Shown: positions 27,981 through 36,872, numbered from the stretch's first letter. The stretch: DNA of 64,000 nt from Bacillota bacterium (GCA_023435225.1 JAEYRX010000024.1:82982-146981), one strand, 5' to 3'. Notes: generated from the letters alone by a model not told the origin. Made by a program: numbers and translations.

Positions 27981-28988
27981 ATGGATTTCAAAACTGCCTT
28001 GATTGAATCCGAAAATAGAAATCTTTCCAAATTGGCGCTCCGGTCTAATGAGACCAAAGGCCGTCGGTATCAGGAACCAACTTGCCCATTGAGGATGGAA
28101 TTCCAACGAGACCGTGATCGGATTATTCATTCCAAGGCATTCCGACGCTTAAAACATAAAACCCAGGTTTTTATCGCCCCGGAAGGAGATCACTACCGGA
28201 CCAGATTAACCCATACTCTTGAGGTAGCCCAAATAGCTAGGACAATTGCCAGGCTATTAAAGCTAAATGAAGATCTTACCGAAGCCATCGCTTTAGGGCA
28301 TGATCTGGGACATACCCCTTTTGGTCATGCCGGTGAAGCAGCTCTAAATAATTTAGTAAAGTCAGGATTTCGGCATAATCAGCAAAGTTTACGGGTAGTT
28401 GATTGCTTGGAATCATCGGAGAAGAATTATCCAGGGTTGAACCTGACATTCGAAGTCCGGGATGGAATTTTGAACCATACCGGGCCGACTATTCCGGTTA
28501 CTGTTGAAGGAAGAGTAGTTCGTTGGGCTGATCGAATCGCTTATGTCAATCATGATTTGGATGATGCTCTAAGAGGCGGAGTACTTAATACCGAGAATCT
28601 TCCGGACCGGATTATTGAAAGGCTTGGCAAGACAGCCTCTGAGAGATTAACAGTGCTAATTAAAGATATGGTGGAGACAAGTTACGAAAATGGAGATATA
28701 TCTTTTTCACCGGAAGTTGGTGAAAAATTTCACCAATTGCGGGAGTTTTTATTTGAAAAGGTATATATCGGTTCAACAGCTAAAGTTGAAGAGTCAAAAG
28801 TCTCAAAAATGCTAAAAATCTTATATGAGTATTTTTTAGAAAATTACCAGGAAGTTCCGGAGCATATCCGGGATTTTTCCCATGGTGAGCCAGAGTTGGC
28901 AGTGATTGATTACATTGCTGGAATGACCGACCGTTATGCTAATGAAATTTTTATGGAAAAATTTATGCCCCACAGTTGGGGGAGATAA
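27981..28988 (+). CDS. dgt: Deoxyguanosinetriphosphate triphosphohydrolase-like protein
   Basis: HD-domain dNTPase of 335 residues that hydrolyses dNTPs to deoxynucleoside and tripolyphosphate. The HD motif appears as HDLGHTPFGHAGE (about residues 106-118); FRRLKHKTQVF and YRTRLTHTLEVAQIARTIAR are typical of the group 2 subfamily. It lies directly before dnaG, a common order in Clostridia; the functional reason is not proven. The dnaG start follows the stop by about 5 bp. Confidence 0.92.
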   Translation: MDFKTALIESENRNLSKLALRSNETKGRRYQEPTCPLRMEFQRDRDRIIHSKAFRRLKHKTQVFIAPEGDHYRTRLTHTLEVAQIARTIARLLKLNEDLTEAIALGHDLGHTPFGHAGEAALNNLVKSGFRHNQQSLRVVDCLESSEKNYPGLNLTFEVRDGILNHTGPTIPVTVEGRVVRWADRIAYVNHDLDDALRGGVLNTENLPDRIIERLGKTASERLTVLIKDMVETSYENGDISFSPEVGEKFHQLREFLFEKVYIGSTAKVEESKVSKMLKILYEYFLENYQEVPEHIRDFSHGEPELAVIDYIAGMTDRYANEIFMEKFMPHSWGR

Positions 28989-28993
28989 GGAAA

Positions 28994-30856
28994 ATGAATT
29001 CAGGGTTAAAGCAAGAATTAATTGAGCAAATTAAAGATAAAAATGATATTGTCCAAGTGATCTCCGAGTATGTTAGCCTAAAGCGGACCGGGAGGTCGCT
29101 GGTAGGGCTTTGCCCGTTTCATTCCGAGAAAACACCATCATTCAATGTAAATCAGGGAAAACAGTTTTTTTATTGTTTTGGTTGTGGGACCGGCGGTGAT
29201 GTTTTTAGTTTTATTATGAAATTAGAAAACCTGGATTTTATTGAAGCTGCAAAAATTTTAGCCGATCGGGCCGGTATTGTTTGGCCTGAGTTTAAAAAAA
29301 CAGACTCCGAAGTGGAAAGACGCCGGATGGAGCTGTTTAAAATTAATCAACTGGCAGCGGCGGTGTTTAATCAATATTTAGTCAAAACTGATCTGGGGAA
29401 ATCGGCTAGGGATTATTTTAAAAAAAGAAATATTGAGGTGGAGAGTTGGAGCCGGTTTAAACTTGGGTATGCCCCTCCGGGCTGGCATAACTTGACTGAA
29501 GTATTAAGGAAAAAATCAATTTCTTTGGAAGCTGCTGAAAAGTTAGGGTTGGTTAGTTTAGGCGAAAATGGTTTCTATGATCGTTTCCGGGAGAGGATTA
29601 TTTTTCCAATAACTGATTTAAAAGGAAATATAGTTGGTTTCGGTGGGAGAGTAATGAATGATAGTCAACCTAAATATTTGAACTCTCCGGAAACTGAGAT
29701 TTTCCATAAGGGGCATTTTTTATTTGGTTTATCTTCAGCCCGAGACGCTATCCGTAAACAAAACCAAGCGATTATTGTCGAAGGATATTTAGACGTTATT
29801 CAGGCCCAGCAAGCAGGGTTTAATAATACGGTTGCTTCATTGGGAACAGCTTTAACCAAAGAGCAGGCCAGATTAATAAAGAAATTCACTTCCGAAGTTG
29901 TTTTAGCTTATGACGCCGACTCAGCCGGTCAAAAGGCAACTATCCGGGGGATGGAGTTACTGCAGGAAGCAGAACTAAATGTAAAAATTTTAAAAATGCC
30001 GGTTGGAGATGATCCGGATTCATTTATCAAGAAAAACGGAGCGGAAGCTTTTAGCCGTTTAATAGAAGGGGCGCTTAACTTAGCTGACTTTAAATTACAG
30101 CAGGTAATTAAAGAGTTTAATCTAAATACTCCGGAAGGAAAAATCCAAGCTGTTCAGGCTGTTTTGCCTGAGATAGCCTCTCTTGATAATATTTCCCGCG
30201 AGTTCTATTTACGGCAGTTGGCCAGGGAAACCGGTATTACCGAAGTAACGGTTTTTGCCGAATTTAAAGAGTGGCTAAAAAGGAACAGGAAAAAATCACC
30301 GGTTTTGGATAGGAATCTTAATAATAGTTATACTAAAGAAACGAATGAAAAAATAGAGATAACTATCGGTTCAGTTAGAATTGATGAGCTTCCTCCTTCA
30401 AAGAGAGCTATTTTTGAGACTGAAAAGGAACTTTTGCAATTAGCTTTGCAGGAATATGATAAATTTGAGCGAATAAAAGAAGAATTGAAAGTGGATGAGT
30501 TCAGTTTTCAAATATGGCGGGAATTATTCTTAGAACTTCAACGGGTTGAGCCGTTTGTCGAAAATTCCCGGATTGCCTTGGCGGAGATTCAAGGTCCATT
30601 CAGGGAGGTAGCAGCCTCTCTAATTGCCGAACAAGAGATAAAAGAAGCCCAATCTGATTTGGCTGCTTGTATTCAAAGGTTAAAAATGCTTCATCTGCGT
30701 GAAAAAGTTCAAAGTTTAACGAATCAACTTACCAGCGGCCGGGATGAAGAAGGGAAAGTTCTATCCGATTCCGACCTGAAAGTAAAAGCCAAAGAATTTA
30801 CCGAACTAAAAAGAAGGTTGCAAAAAGAATATCCACAATTTTCAACCGGAATTTAG
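28994..30856 (+). CDS. dnaG: DNA primase
   Basis: Makes RNA primers for replication. The N-terminal CHC2 zinc domain contains CPFHSEKTPSF and the paired cysteines of YCFGCGTGG. The central Toprim core has VEGYLDVIQAQQAG (catalytic Glu) and LAYDADSAGQKA (metal-binding DxD). The C-terminal part is a helical DnaB-interacting region. 620 residues is typical. ATG 28994 is preferred over TTG 28976 because GGAGATAAGG precedes it and the upstream start would overlap dgt. It lies with rpoD in a macromolecular-synthesis-like order. Confidence 0.96.
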   Translation: MNSGLKQELIEQIKDKNDIVQVISEYVSLKRTGRSLVGLCPFHSEKTPSFNVNQGKQFFYCFGCGTGGDVFSFIMKLENLDFIEAAKILADRAGIVWPEFKKTDSEVERRRMELFKINQLAAAVFNQYLVKTDLGKSARDYFKKRNIEVESWSRFKLGYAPPGWHNLTEVLRKKSISLEAAEKLGLVSLGENGFYDRFRERIIFPITDLKGNIVGFGGRVMNDSQPKYLNSPETEIFHKGHFLFGLSSARDAIRKQNQAIIVEGYLDVIQAQQAGFNNTVASLGTALTKEQARLIKKFTSEVVLAYDADSAGQKATIRGMELLQEAELNVKILKMPVGDDPDSFIKKNGAEAFSRLIEGALNLADFKLQQVIKEFNLNTPEGKIQAVQAVLPEIASLDNISREFYLRQLARETGITEVTVFAEFKEWLKRNRKKSPVLDRNLNNSYTKETNEKIEITIGSVRIDELPPSKRAIFETEKELLQLALQEYDKFERIKEELKVDEFSFQIWRELFLELQRVEPFVENSRIALAEIQGPFREVAASLIAEQEIKEAQSDLAACIQRLKMLHLREKVQSLTNQLTSGRDEEGKVLSDSDLKVKAKEFTELKRRLQKEYPQFSTGI

Positions 30857-30881
30857 CTGTTTTTTAATCAAGAAAATATGC

Positions 30882-30986
30882 CGCTAATTAGAAGGATTAA
30901 TTAGCGCGACATTTAAAATATTAAATCAAGGGAAATATGTCGCAATACTATAATTTTAAGTTGACGAATATTCTATGGCGACATAT
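30882..30986 (+). promoter_or_regulatory. Repeat-rich upstream region of rpoD
   Basis: A 9-bp inverted repeat (CGCTAATTA 30882-30890, TAATTAGCG 30898-30906) is followed by three GCGACAT/ATGTCGC boxes at 30906, 30937 and 30978. The last two extend to a 9-bp inverted repeat (ATATGTCGC/GCGACATAT). A TATAAT at 30949-30954 is a possible -10, but no good -35 is at the right distance. Function unproven. Confidence 0.4.
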
Positions 30987-31006
30987 ATAAAAGGATGGTA
31001 ACAAGT

Positions 31007-32113
31007 TTGAGTAAAGAAAAGGCCTTGCCGAATATCGATGGAATTAAGGAACTAATTGCAAGGGGCAAGCGAAAAGGAGTTATTTCTTATCGCGAGATAA
31101 TGGACTCTATGGAGCAGGTCGATTTATCAACCGAACAAATTGATGAGATCTATGAAGCCTTGGCAAGTAACGGTATAGAGATTTTGCCGGATACCGGAGA
31201 AGAGGTAACCGAGGAGCAGGATGAATTTCAACCGGAGGAAGAGTCGGAAGAAGTCGAATTGGATCTGACGATCCCCGAAGGTATCGCCTTGGATGATCCG
31301 GTTCGGATGTACCTGAAAGAAATTGGACGGGTTCCGTTACTTTCGGCAACTGATGAGATAGACTTGGCTCGGAGAGTTGAAGAAGGCGATGAAACAGCTA
31401 AACGCCGTTTAGCCGAGGCCAATCTACGGTTGGTTGTTAGTATAGCCAAACGGTATGTCGGACGAGGAATGCTTTTCTTAGATCTAATCCAGGAAGGTAA
31501 CCTTGGCTTAATTAAGGCCGTTGAAAAATTCGATTATCGGAAAGGTTATAAATTTAGTACATATGCTACTTGGTGGATCCGTCAGGCTATTACCAGAGCT
31601 ATTGCTGATCAAGCAAGAACTATCCGGATACCGGTGCATATGGTAGAGACCATTAATAAATTAATCCGGGTTTCCCGTCAATTATTACAAAGCTTGGGAC
31701 GGGAACCTTCGGCTGAAGAAATTGCCGAAGAGATGGAGATGAGCCCGGAGCGGGTCCGGGAAATTATAAAAATTGCCCAGGAACCGGTATCATTGGAAAC
31801 CCCGATTGGGGAAGAAGAAGATAGTCATTTGGGAGATTTTATTGAAGACCAGGATGCTCCGGCTCCCGCTGAAGCCGCTTCTTTCCGGCTCTTAAAGGAG
31901 CAGTTGGAGGATGTGCTTAATACGTTGACTCCACGTGAAGAGAAAGTCTTACGGTTACGGTTTGGACTGGACGACGGCCGGGCCCGGACTTTGGAAGAGG
32001 TTGGACAGATCTTCAATGTTACCCGGGAACGGATCCGGCAGATTGAGGCTAAAGCATTAAGGAAATTGCGCCATCCAAGCCGGAGTAAGAAGTTGAAAGA
32101 TTTTCTCGACTAA
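31007..32113 (+). CDS. rpoD: RNA polymerase primary sigma factor SigA/RpoD
   Basis: Directs RNA polymerase to housekeeping promoters. Region 1.1 and a short acidic linker occupy residues 1-90. Region 2 has EGNLGLIKAVEKFDYRKGYK and FSTYATWWIRQAITRAI (-10 recognition and melting); region 3 has PVHMVETINKL; region 4 ends with the HTH VTRERIRQIEAKALRKLRHP (-35 recognition). 368 residues is the normal size of the short Firmicute form. TTG 31007 has AAGGATGG about 8 bp upstream; ATG 30995 lies inside that site. It follows dnaG by 150 bp. Confidence 0.96.
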   Translation: MSKEKALPNIDGIKELIARGKRKGVISYREIMDSMEQVDLSTEQIDEIYEALASNGIEILPDTGEEVTEEQDEFQPEEESEEVELDLTIPEGIALDDPVRMYLKEIGRVPLLSATDEIDLARRVEEGDETAKRRLAEANLRLVVSIAKRYVGRGMLFLDLIQEGNLGLIKAVEKFDYRKGYKFSTYATWWIRQAITRAIADQARTIRIPVHMVETINKLIRVSRQLLQSLGREPSAEEIAEEMEMSPERVREIIKIAQEPVSLETPIGEEEDSHLGDFIEDQDAPAPAEAASFRLLKEQLEDVLNTLTPREEKVLRLRFGLDDGRARTLEEVGQIFNVTRERIRQIEAKALRKLRHPSRSKKLKDFLD

Positions 32114-32232
32114 ATGAGTTTATAGTTGATAGGGTACAGTTTATAGTTAAAGAAAGCTGAAGTCATCAATAAAAAGTAAAAGTATTTAAGTGTTTAGCTG
32201 TCAATTGTCAACTCTAAACTAAAAATTTGGGC

Positions 32233-32261
32233 TTGATGTTTTTGGTCAATCGTTGTATAAT
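32233..32261 (+). promoter_or_regulatory. SigA-type promoter for the tRNA
   Basis: TTGATG at 32233-32238, a 17-bp spacer, then a perfect TATAAT at 32256-32261, ending 18 bp before the tRNA. Confidence 0.75.
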
Positions 32262-32279
32262 AATCAATGTCACATTTTT

Positions 32280-32354
32280 GGGCCCATAGCTCAGCGGTAG
32301 AGCAGTCGGCTCATAACCGATCGGTCCATGGTTCGATCCCATGTGGGCCCACCA
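32280..32354 (+). tRNA. tRNA with CAT anticodon (Met elongator or Ile2)
   Basis: Complete cloverleaf. The acceptor stem GGGCCCA pairs with TGGGCCC, the anticodon loop is CTCATAA (anticodon CAT), the T loop is TTCGATC, and CCA is encoded. The acceptor stem pairs at position 1 and lacks the initiator C1-A72 mismatch, so it is not fMet. Elongator Met and lysidine-modified Ile2 share this loop and I cannot separate them by eye. It has its own promoter and terminator. Confidence 0.93.
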
Positions 32355-32374
32355 TACTAAATAGTTTTTAAAGG

Positions 32375-32400
32375 AAAGCGGGGAGATACCCCGCTTTTTT
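32375..32400 (+). terminator. Terminator after the tRNA
   Basis: AAAGCGGGG (32375-32383), loop AGATA, CCCCGCTTT (32389-32397), with a six-T run. Confidence 0.88.
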
Positions 32401-32529
32401 ATGTCGTTTTTTAGCGGAAAATATCGGAATGCTTACATATTTTTGCCGAATATGATATATTTTTAGGGAAAGATTTAAAAATATATTATAAAACCTAATT
32501 TTCTTTATTAATCTGTGGAGGTATTTCCC

Positions 32530-32897
32530 ATGCGCAAACAACAAATCATTTTACTAGGGAAGCGCTGATTAATCCGATTTTGTGCGAGCAAATATGCGGT
32601 ATTAGGCATTTTGCAAAGCGCAAAATCGTCACTCATTCAATTAATCACGCTTCCCTAATTCTAATTATTACCATACTTTTACTCCCGGCTGTTCAAGCAT
32701 TGGTTAAAACTGATCTAGTTGCAACAGAACAAAACGTTGATTTAATAATTGAAAAATGTGGTATTCAACAACAATTAAGTTTTTTACCGGCTTTGCTCTT
32801 ACAACAATTAGTTGGGCAAAATATGATCCCAAAAAGCCAACAGATACCTACATCAATAATAACCGAAACCAATAAAATGATTAGACCAAAGCTATGA
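32530..32897 (+). pseudogene. Small secreted protein gene interrupted in its signal peptide
   Basis: ATG 32530 has a perfect GGAGG 8 bp upstream and reads nine codons (MRKQQIILL) before running into the inserted element and a TGA at 32566. Downstream the frame resumes at 32658 with ILIITILLLPAVQALVKTD and continues to the stop at 32895-32897. Deleting the 99-bp element plus one TA gives an 88-residue protein with a textbook signal peptide ending near AVQA and a short polar mature part. I do not recognise the family. As it stands the gene is broken. A 105-residue frame beginning inside the element (32580) lacks a ribosome site and I treat it as a by-product. Confidence 0.7.
32557..32655. mobile_element. 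99-bp palindromic MITE with TA target duplication
   Basis: Termini GGGAAGCG and CGCTTCCC are perfect inverted repeats and extend inward as GATTAAT/ATTAATC, then CGATTTTG/CAAAATCG, so nearly the whole element folds on itself. It is flanked on both sides by TA (32555-32556 and 32656-32657), the duplication expected for IS630/Tc1-mariner or IS427-type IS5 transposition. It is too short to code for a transposase. Confidence 0.75.
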
Positions 32898-33164
32898 TTG
32901 AACTAATTAAGAGCCGGACAGATGATAATCTGATGAACAATATGAACAGTGAAACTATATAAGTTAAGAAATTTTTATAACTATCTTTACTTTCCTAATT
33001 TTGTCACTTCCCCAATCATAAATAATTTTCTCCGGGGAGGATTTTACTTTAAGGAAACGAAATATAATTATTTTGTGGAGGTTTGACGAATTAATCTCCT
33101 AATGAAACCCAAGAATAGTAATAAGAGAGAACTTTGCAATCCGCCTTATATAGCAGGTGATAAA

Positions 33165-34280
33165 TTGCCGCAAGTAAGAGATGTGTTAAATGCAATTAAT
33201 GAACTGGCGCCGTGGGATTTGGCTGAAAGCTGGGACAATGTTGGTTTACAAGTGGGGAGCAGTAACCGCCGGATTCAAAAAATCATGGTAGCGCTGGATA
33301 TAAGTAAAGAAGTGATTCAAGAGGGGCTGGATAATCAGGTGGATGGTATTCTGGTCCATCATCCTTTGATATTTAAACCGCTTTCTCAAGTTAATCCCGA
33401 TTCTCCAGTCGGAAATTATATAACTAAACTAATAAAAAATGACCTTTTTTTAATTACGGCTCATACTAATGTTGATAAGGCTGAAAAGGGTTTAAATCAA
33501 TATTTGGCTGAAATTTTAGATTTAAACGAAATAGAGCCGTTAGAGCCTGCGTCCCGTCAAGTGTACAAGGTTGTCGTCTTTACTCCCGAAGATTACCTGG
33601 TTAAAATTAGAGAGGTTATGACCCAGACCGGAGCAGGGGTTATCGGAGAATATACCGGATGTTCTTTCGGGTTAAAAGGGACTGGCACTTTCAAGCCAAG
33701 TTCCGAGACTGATCCTTTTATAGGCAATCATGGAGAATATACCGAAGTAACGGAAATCCGTCTGGAGATGGTAGTTGAAGCCAAAGCGCTTTCCGGAGTA
33801 CTGAAGGCAGTTTACTCCAATCATCCGTATGAAGAACCGGCAGTAGATGTATATTCTTTAGAAAATAATTCCAATCACGGACTAGGCCGAATCGGAGTTT
33901 TATCCAAACCGCTTTTGTTAAAAGATTTATGTACGGTAGTTCAAGAACGGTTAGTAGCCCAACAATTACGAGTGGCTGGAGATTTGGATAAAACAGTTAC
34001 CAAAGTGGCTATTTGTTCCGGAAGCGGCGGGAGCTTAATAAAGACAGCGATTCGGAAAAATGCGGACCTTTATTTAACCGGAGATCTGGATTATCATGAC
34101 TTCTTAAATGCCAAGGAAAGCGGATTGGCGGTTATCGATGCCGGTCATTGGGCTACGGAACAAGGATTTATATCTTTACTTTGCAATTATTTAACAAAAT
34201 ATTTTAAGGAGGATAAAGACTTAACGATCGTACCCAGCAGCACGATTCAGGCTGAACCATACTTAGTTTTAAAAAAATAA
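33165..34280 (+). CDS. Nif3-like dinuclear metal-centre protein (YqfO family)
   Basis: Nif3/YqfO family protein of about 371 residues. The N-terminal block VRDVLNAINELAPWDLAESW is followed by DNVGLQVGS, and the metal-site histidines are visible in GILVHHPLIF and in ITAHTNVDKA; C-terminal IDAGHWATEQG supplies further ligands. A YqfO-type insertion domain sits in the middle. The family's role is uncertain; links to tRNA/cyclohydrolase-like functions have been proposed. I favour TTG 33165, which matches the family start and has CAGGTG upstream. ATG 33102 is an in-frame alternative with a distant GGAGG. It lies with two zinc-finger genes, a conserved order near rpoD in Bacillota. Confidence 0.88.
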   Translation: MPQVRDVLNAINELAPWDLAESWDNVGLQVGSSNRRIQKIMVALDISKEVIQEGLDNQVDGILVHHPLIFKPLSQVNPDSPVGNYITKLIKNDLFLITAHTNVDKAEKGLNQYLAEILDLNEIEPLEPASRQVYKVVVFTPEDYLVKIREVMTQTGAGVIGEYTGCSFGLKGTGTFKPSSETDPFIGNHGEYTEVTEIRLEMVVEAKALSGVLKAVYSNHPYEEPAVDVYSLENNSNHGLGRIGVLSKPLLLKDLCTVVQERLVAQQLRVAGDLDKTVTKVAICSGSGGSLIKTAIRKNADLYLTGDLDYHDFLNAKESGLAVIDAGHWATEQGFISLLCNYLTKYFKEDKDLTIVPSSTIQAEPYLVLKK

Positions 34281-34294
34281 GGGGGTTACTGAAC

Positions 34295-34477
34295 GTGAGT
34301 AAAAAATGTGAACTTTGTGGGGTAACTATACCAAAGGAGCGAATTGAAGCATTACCCGGGACTAAACGTTGTGTCGAATGTTCCAAGCAAAAAGGGTCGG
34401 ATTTTTTTGCTAAACGAACTGAAATAGGAATGGATATTGAGACATATAAAGATTTACTCGGAGCGGTACGAAGTTAG
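34295..34477 (+). CDS. Small DksA/TraR-like C4 zinc-finger protein
   Basis: 60-residue protein with a four-cysteine zinc finger, CELCG at residues 5-9 and CVECS at 26-30, spaced as in the DksA/TraR family, but without the long coiled coil of true DksA. It might bind RNA polymerase or be structural. GTG start 14 bp after the Nif3 stop, with a GGGGG tract upstream; the stop is 13 bp before the next ATG, so this is a tight operon. Confidence 0.72.
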   Translation: MSKKCELCGVTIPKERIEALPGTKRCVECSKQKGSDFFAKRTEIGMDIETYKDLLGAVRS

Positions 34478-34489
34478 GAGTTAACAAGC

Positions 34490-35200
34490 ATGGCATATCT
34501 TCCAGTTTTATTTCGAATTCAGGAGATTGAAAGCCGTTTAATGGCTTTAAAAAAGGTGGCGGAACAGTCAAGTTCCAATGCTAATTTGTTGGCTTTGGAA
34601 ACTTTGCGGGGAGAATTGGAGCAATCATTAAATACTATTAATAATAAACAAAAGAAAATCAGTAGTACGCAAAAGCAGATGGAAATAAGTCTGCAAGATT
34701 GTCAGGAACATTTAAAAACTGAAGAAACCAAATTGTATGACGGCTCGGTTTCTACCTCCAAAGGTTTGGAACAAATACAGCAAAAAGCGGCTGAATACCG
34801 GAAAAATAAAGAAAACTATGAGGATCAAATATTAAGTTTACTTGAAACTGATGAAAAACTTAACCAAGATCGAGTTGGACTCCAAAAACGATTGCAAGCC
34901 TGTAATGATGAAATAGGGCTCATTAAAGAAGAGGTTAACCGGAAATTAGCCGAAATAGCTTTTGAAGAAAAACAATTGCAAACGGAATTAGAGGAATTGA
35001 TTCCGCAGATCCCGACCGACTGGTGGGAACGTTATCGAAAAATTGCCAAATCCCATTTTGGAGTTGGTTTAGCCAGGATAAAAGCAGGCAGTTGCGGAGC
35101 CTGCCATGTTGGACTATCGGATAATTTGTTACGGAAGGCTAAACAAGGGGAGGATGCTTTAATTTTTTGTGAGAATTGCGGGAGAATATTGTATTTTTAA
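34490..35200 (+). CDS. C4-type zinc-ribbon coiled-coil protein (COG1579-like)
   Basis: 236 residues. An N-terminal long coiled coil (about residues 5-175, rich in heptad Leu/Ile and Glu/Lys) is followed by a C-terminal zinc ribbon with CGACHVG and CENCGRILYF, four cysteines. This matches the widespread COG1579 family of unknown function, which commonly neighbours Nif3/YqfO in Bacillota. AGGAG precedes the ATG. Probable last gene of the Nif3 operon. Confidence 0.82.
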   Translation: MAYLPVLFRIQEIESRLMALKKVAEQSSSNANLLALETLRGELEQSLNTINNKQKKISSTQKQMEISLQDCQEHLKTEETKLYDGSVSTSKGLEQIQQKAAEYRKNKENYEDQILSLLETDEKLNQDRVGLQKRLQACNDEIGLIKEEVNRKLAEIAFEEKQLQTELEELIPQIPTDWWERYRKIAKSHFGVGLARIKAGSCGACHVGLSDNLLRKAKQGEDALIFCENCGRILYF

Positions 35201-35217
35201 AATAAAAGTTCAACACT

Positions 35218-35276
35218 CAGACACGGAGGCACAGAGAAAAAGATTTTTATACTCTGAGTCTCTGTGCCTCTGTGGC
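35218..35276. repeat. Inverted repeat hairpin after the zinc-ribbon gene
   Basis: AGACACGGAGGCACAGAGA pairs with the inverted TCTCTGTGCCTCTGTGG, giving a long stem. It resembles the CACAGAGGCACAGAG type of dispersed bacterial repeat. It may act as a transcript end for the operon. Confidence 0.6.
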
Positions 35277-35290
35277 AAAACAGGTTTTAG

Positions 35291-35351
35291 TTGACATAAA
35301 ATAATACATCTGTTAGACTATTCTTTGGAGAGATTCAAATAAATGTATAAT
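35291..35351 (+). promoter_or_regulatory. Promoter(s) for rnpB
   Basis: Two candidates: TTGACA at 35291-35296, 17 bp, TAGACT at 35314-35319; and TTTGGA at 35324-35329, 16 bp, TATAAT at 35346-35351. The second would start almost at the P1 helix. Confidence 0.5.
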
Positions 35352-35354
35352 AAT

Positions 35355-35722
35355 AACTGCCTCGGGTAATCGCGGGTTTTTTAATCCGAGGAAAGTCCGA
35401 GCTCCATAGGGCAGGATGCTGGATAACGTCCAGGGGGGGCGACCCTACGGAAAGTGTCACAGAAAAGGAAACGCTGGTTTTGTAAGTAATGGTTTCAAAC
35501 CATTCCATACTGTCAGCAAAGCTGAAAAGGTGCGGTAAGAGCGCACCAGCGGTCGAGGAATCGGCCGGCTCGACAAACCCCATCCGGAGCAAGACCAAAT
35601 AGGGGAGATATGAAGCGGCCCGCTTTTCTCCCGGGTTGGTTGCTGGAGACGCCGGGCAACCGGCGCCGTAGATAAATGGTTACCACCCGAAAGGGTACAG
35701 AACTCGGCTTATAGAGGCAGTT
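35355..35722 (+). ncRNA. rnpB: RNase P RNA
   Basis: The catalytic RNA of RNase P, about 368 nt. Terminal helix P1 forms between AACTGCC at 35355 and GGCAGTT ending at 35722. The conserved P4 5' strand GAGGAAAGTCCGAGCTCC is present, as are the ACAGAAA segment, GGTGCGGTAAGAGCGCACC, the GGAGCAAGACCAAATAGGGG region that pairs with the tRNA 3' CCA, and ACAGAACTCGGCTTATAG near the 3' end. A terminator follows at 35732. Confidence 0.96.
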
Positions 35723-35731
35723 ATACATTTT

Positions 35732-35760
35732 AATCCACTATTGACGGTGGATTTTTATTT
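35732..35760 (+). terminator. Terminator of rnpB
   Basis: AATCCAC / GTGGATT stem with a TATTGACG loop and TTTTATTTT tail. Confidence 0.8.
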
Positions 35761-35932
35761 TGCTTATAATCAAAGCTAAAAACAGCAAATAGATGGCTAA
35801 AAATAGATTAGATGGAAACATTGAACGGATTTGAAGATTAAAAGCATTTAAAAATCAGCAGGAAAATGGTTTTTCAAAGGGAAATAATTATTATCATTTA
35901 TCTGTAAATCGGGATTTGCATAAGGAGGAACA

Positions 35933-36871
35933 ATGGCCCGGACAATAGTGTGCTGTTTTAAACCTAGTATCATTAGTTATTATTCGTCGGTACCGGCTGA
36001 TACTCTACAATTTCTGGCCAATTATGGTTTTGACTTTATTTATTGCGAAAACCAGGCGGAATTTTTAGCGCATCTCCCGGAAGCTGAAATCGCAATCGCC
36101 GCTGATTTTAAAGCGGAATGGATTAATTTAGCACCCAAACTTAAATGGGTAACTACCTTTATGGCGGGAAAAGAAAGGATCGCCGAAGCAGAATTATTGA
36201 AAAAAGGTATTAAGGTAAGTTTTGGGAGATTTCATGGTAAAATTATGGCTGATACCTTAATAGGTATGATGCTTTTTACCAGCAGAGGATTGGGAACCGC
36301 TTATAATCTGCAAAAGGAAAAAAAGTGGTCCGATTCAATACTATTTGATCAAGTATCGCTCCTACGTGGTAAAACATGCATGATTCTGGGTATGGGCAGT
36401 ATCGGAAAACATGTTGCCAGGCTTACTAAATTTTTTGGGATGTATAATATTGGAGTTAAGCGGACAGTCAATAATCAGCTTGAAAATATCGATAAACTAA
36501 TAACCGTTGATTCGTTCAAGAATTATTTACCCCGGGTAGACCATTTGGTAATGATTTTACCTAAAGACCCATCTACCAACAATATTATCAGTACTGAGGA
36601 ATTAGCATTAATGAAAAAAACGGCCTGTCTATATAATATCGGGCGTGGAAATTCCATAGATGAGGATGCGTTGCACATAGTGCTGAAAGAGGAAAGGCTT
36701 GCCTGGGCCTGTTTGGACGTTTTTCAAACCGAACCGCTCCCGGTAGAAAGCCAACTTTGGAATTTGGATAATATATTAATTCTCCCTCATGCTTCAGCTT
36801 TCACTCCGGAGTATTTTGGGGTGTTTTTTGAGGAATTTATGAATGATTTTGAGGAATACATGGGAGGTTGA
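35933..36871 (+). CDS. D-isomer-specific 2-hydroxyacid dehydrogenase family protein
   Basis: NAD-dependent oxidoreductase of 312 residues. The nucleotide-binding motif ILGMGSIGKHVARL lies at about residues 147-160; the catalytic Arg is in NIGRGNSID, the Glu in VFQTEPLP, and the His in LPHASAFTP. The substrate (lactate, glycerate, phosphoglycerate or another 2-hydroxyacid) is not predictable. The start ATG follows AAGGAGG. It is followed directly by an M48 protease gene. Confidence 0.88.
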   Translation: MARTIVCCFKPSIISYYSSVPADTLQFLANYGFDFIYCENQAEFLAHLPEAEIAIAADFKAEWINLAPKLKWVTTFMAGKERIAEAELLKKGIKVSFGRFHGKIMADTLIGMMLFTSRGLGTAYNLQKEKKWSDSILFDQVSLLRGKTCMILGMGSIGKHVARLTKFFGMYNIGVKRTVNNQLENIDKLITVDSFKNYLPRVDHLVMILPKDPSTNNIISTEELALMKKTACLYNIGRGNSIDEDALHIVLKEERLAWACLDVFQTEPLPVESQLWNLDNILILPHASAFTPEYFGVFFEEFMNDFEEYMGG

Positions 36872-36872
36872 C

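Noticed and set aside
30961..30989. TTGACG-17 bp-TATATA as the rpoD promoter
   Set aside because: Its predicted start would fall within or after the AAGGATGG ribosome site at 30991-30998, leaving no usable leader for TTG 31007.
32280..32354. Initiator tRNA-fMet
   Set aside because: The acceptor stem is paired at its first base pair and the anticodon stem lacks three G-C pairs, so it is an elongator-type CAT tRNA.
32580..32897. A 105-residue gene starting at 32580
   Set aside because: The start lies inside the inserted palindrome and has no ribosome site; the upstream ATG 32530 with GGAGG explains the original gene.
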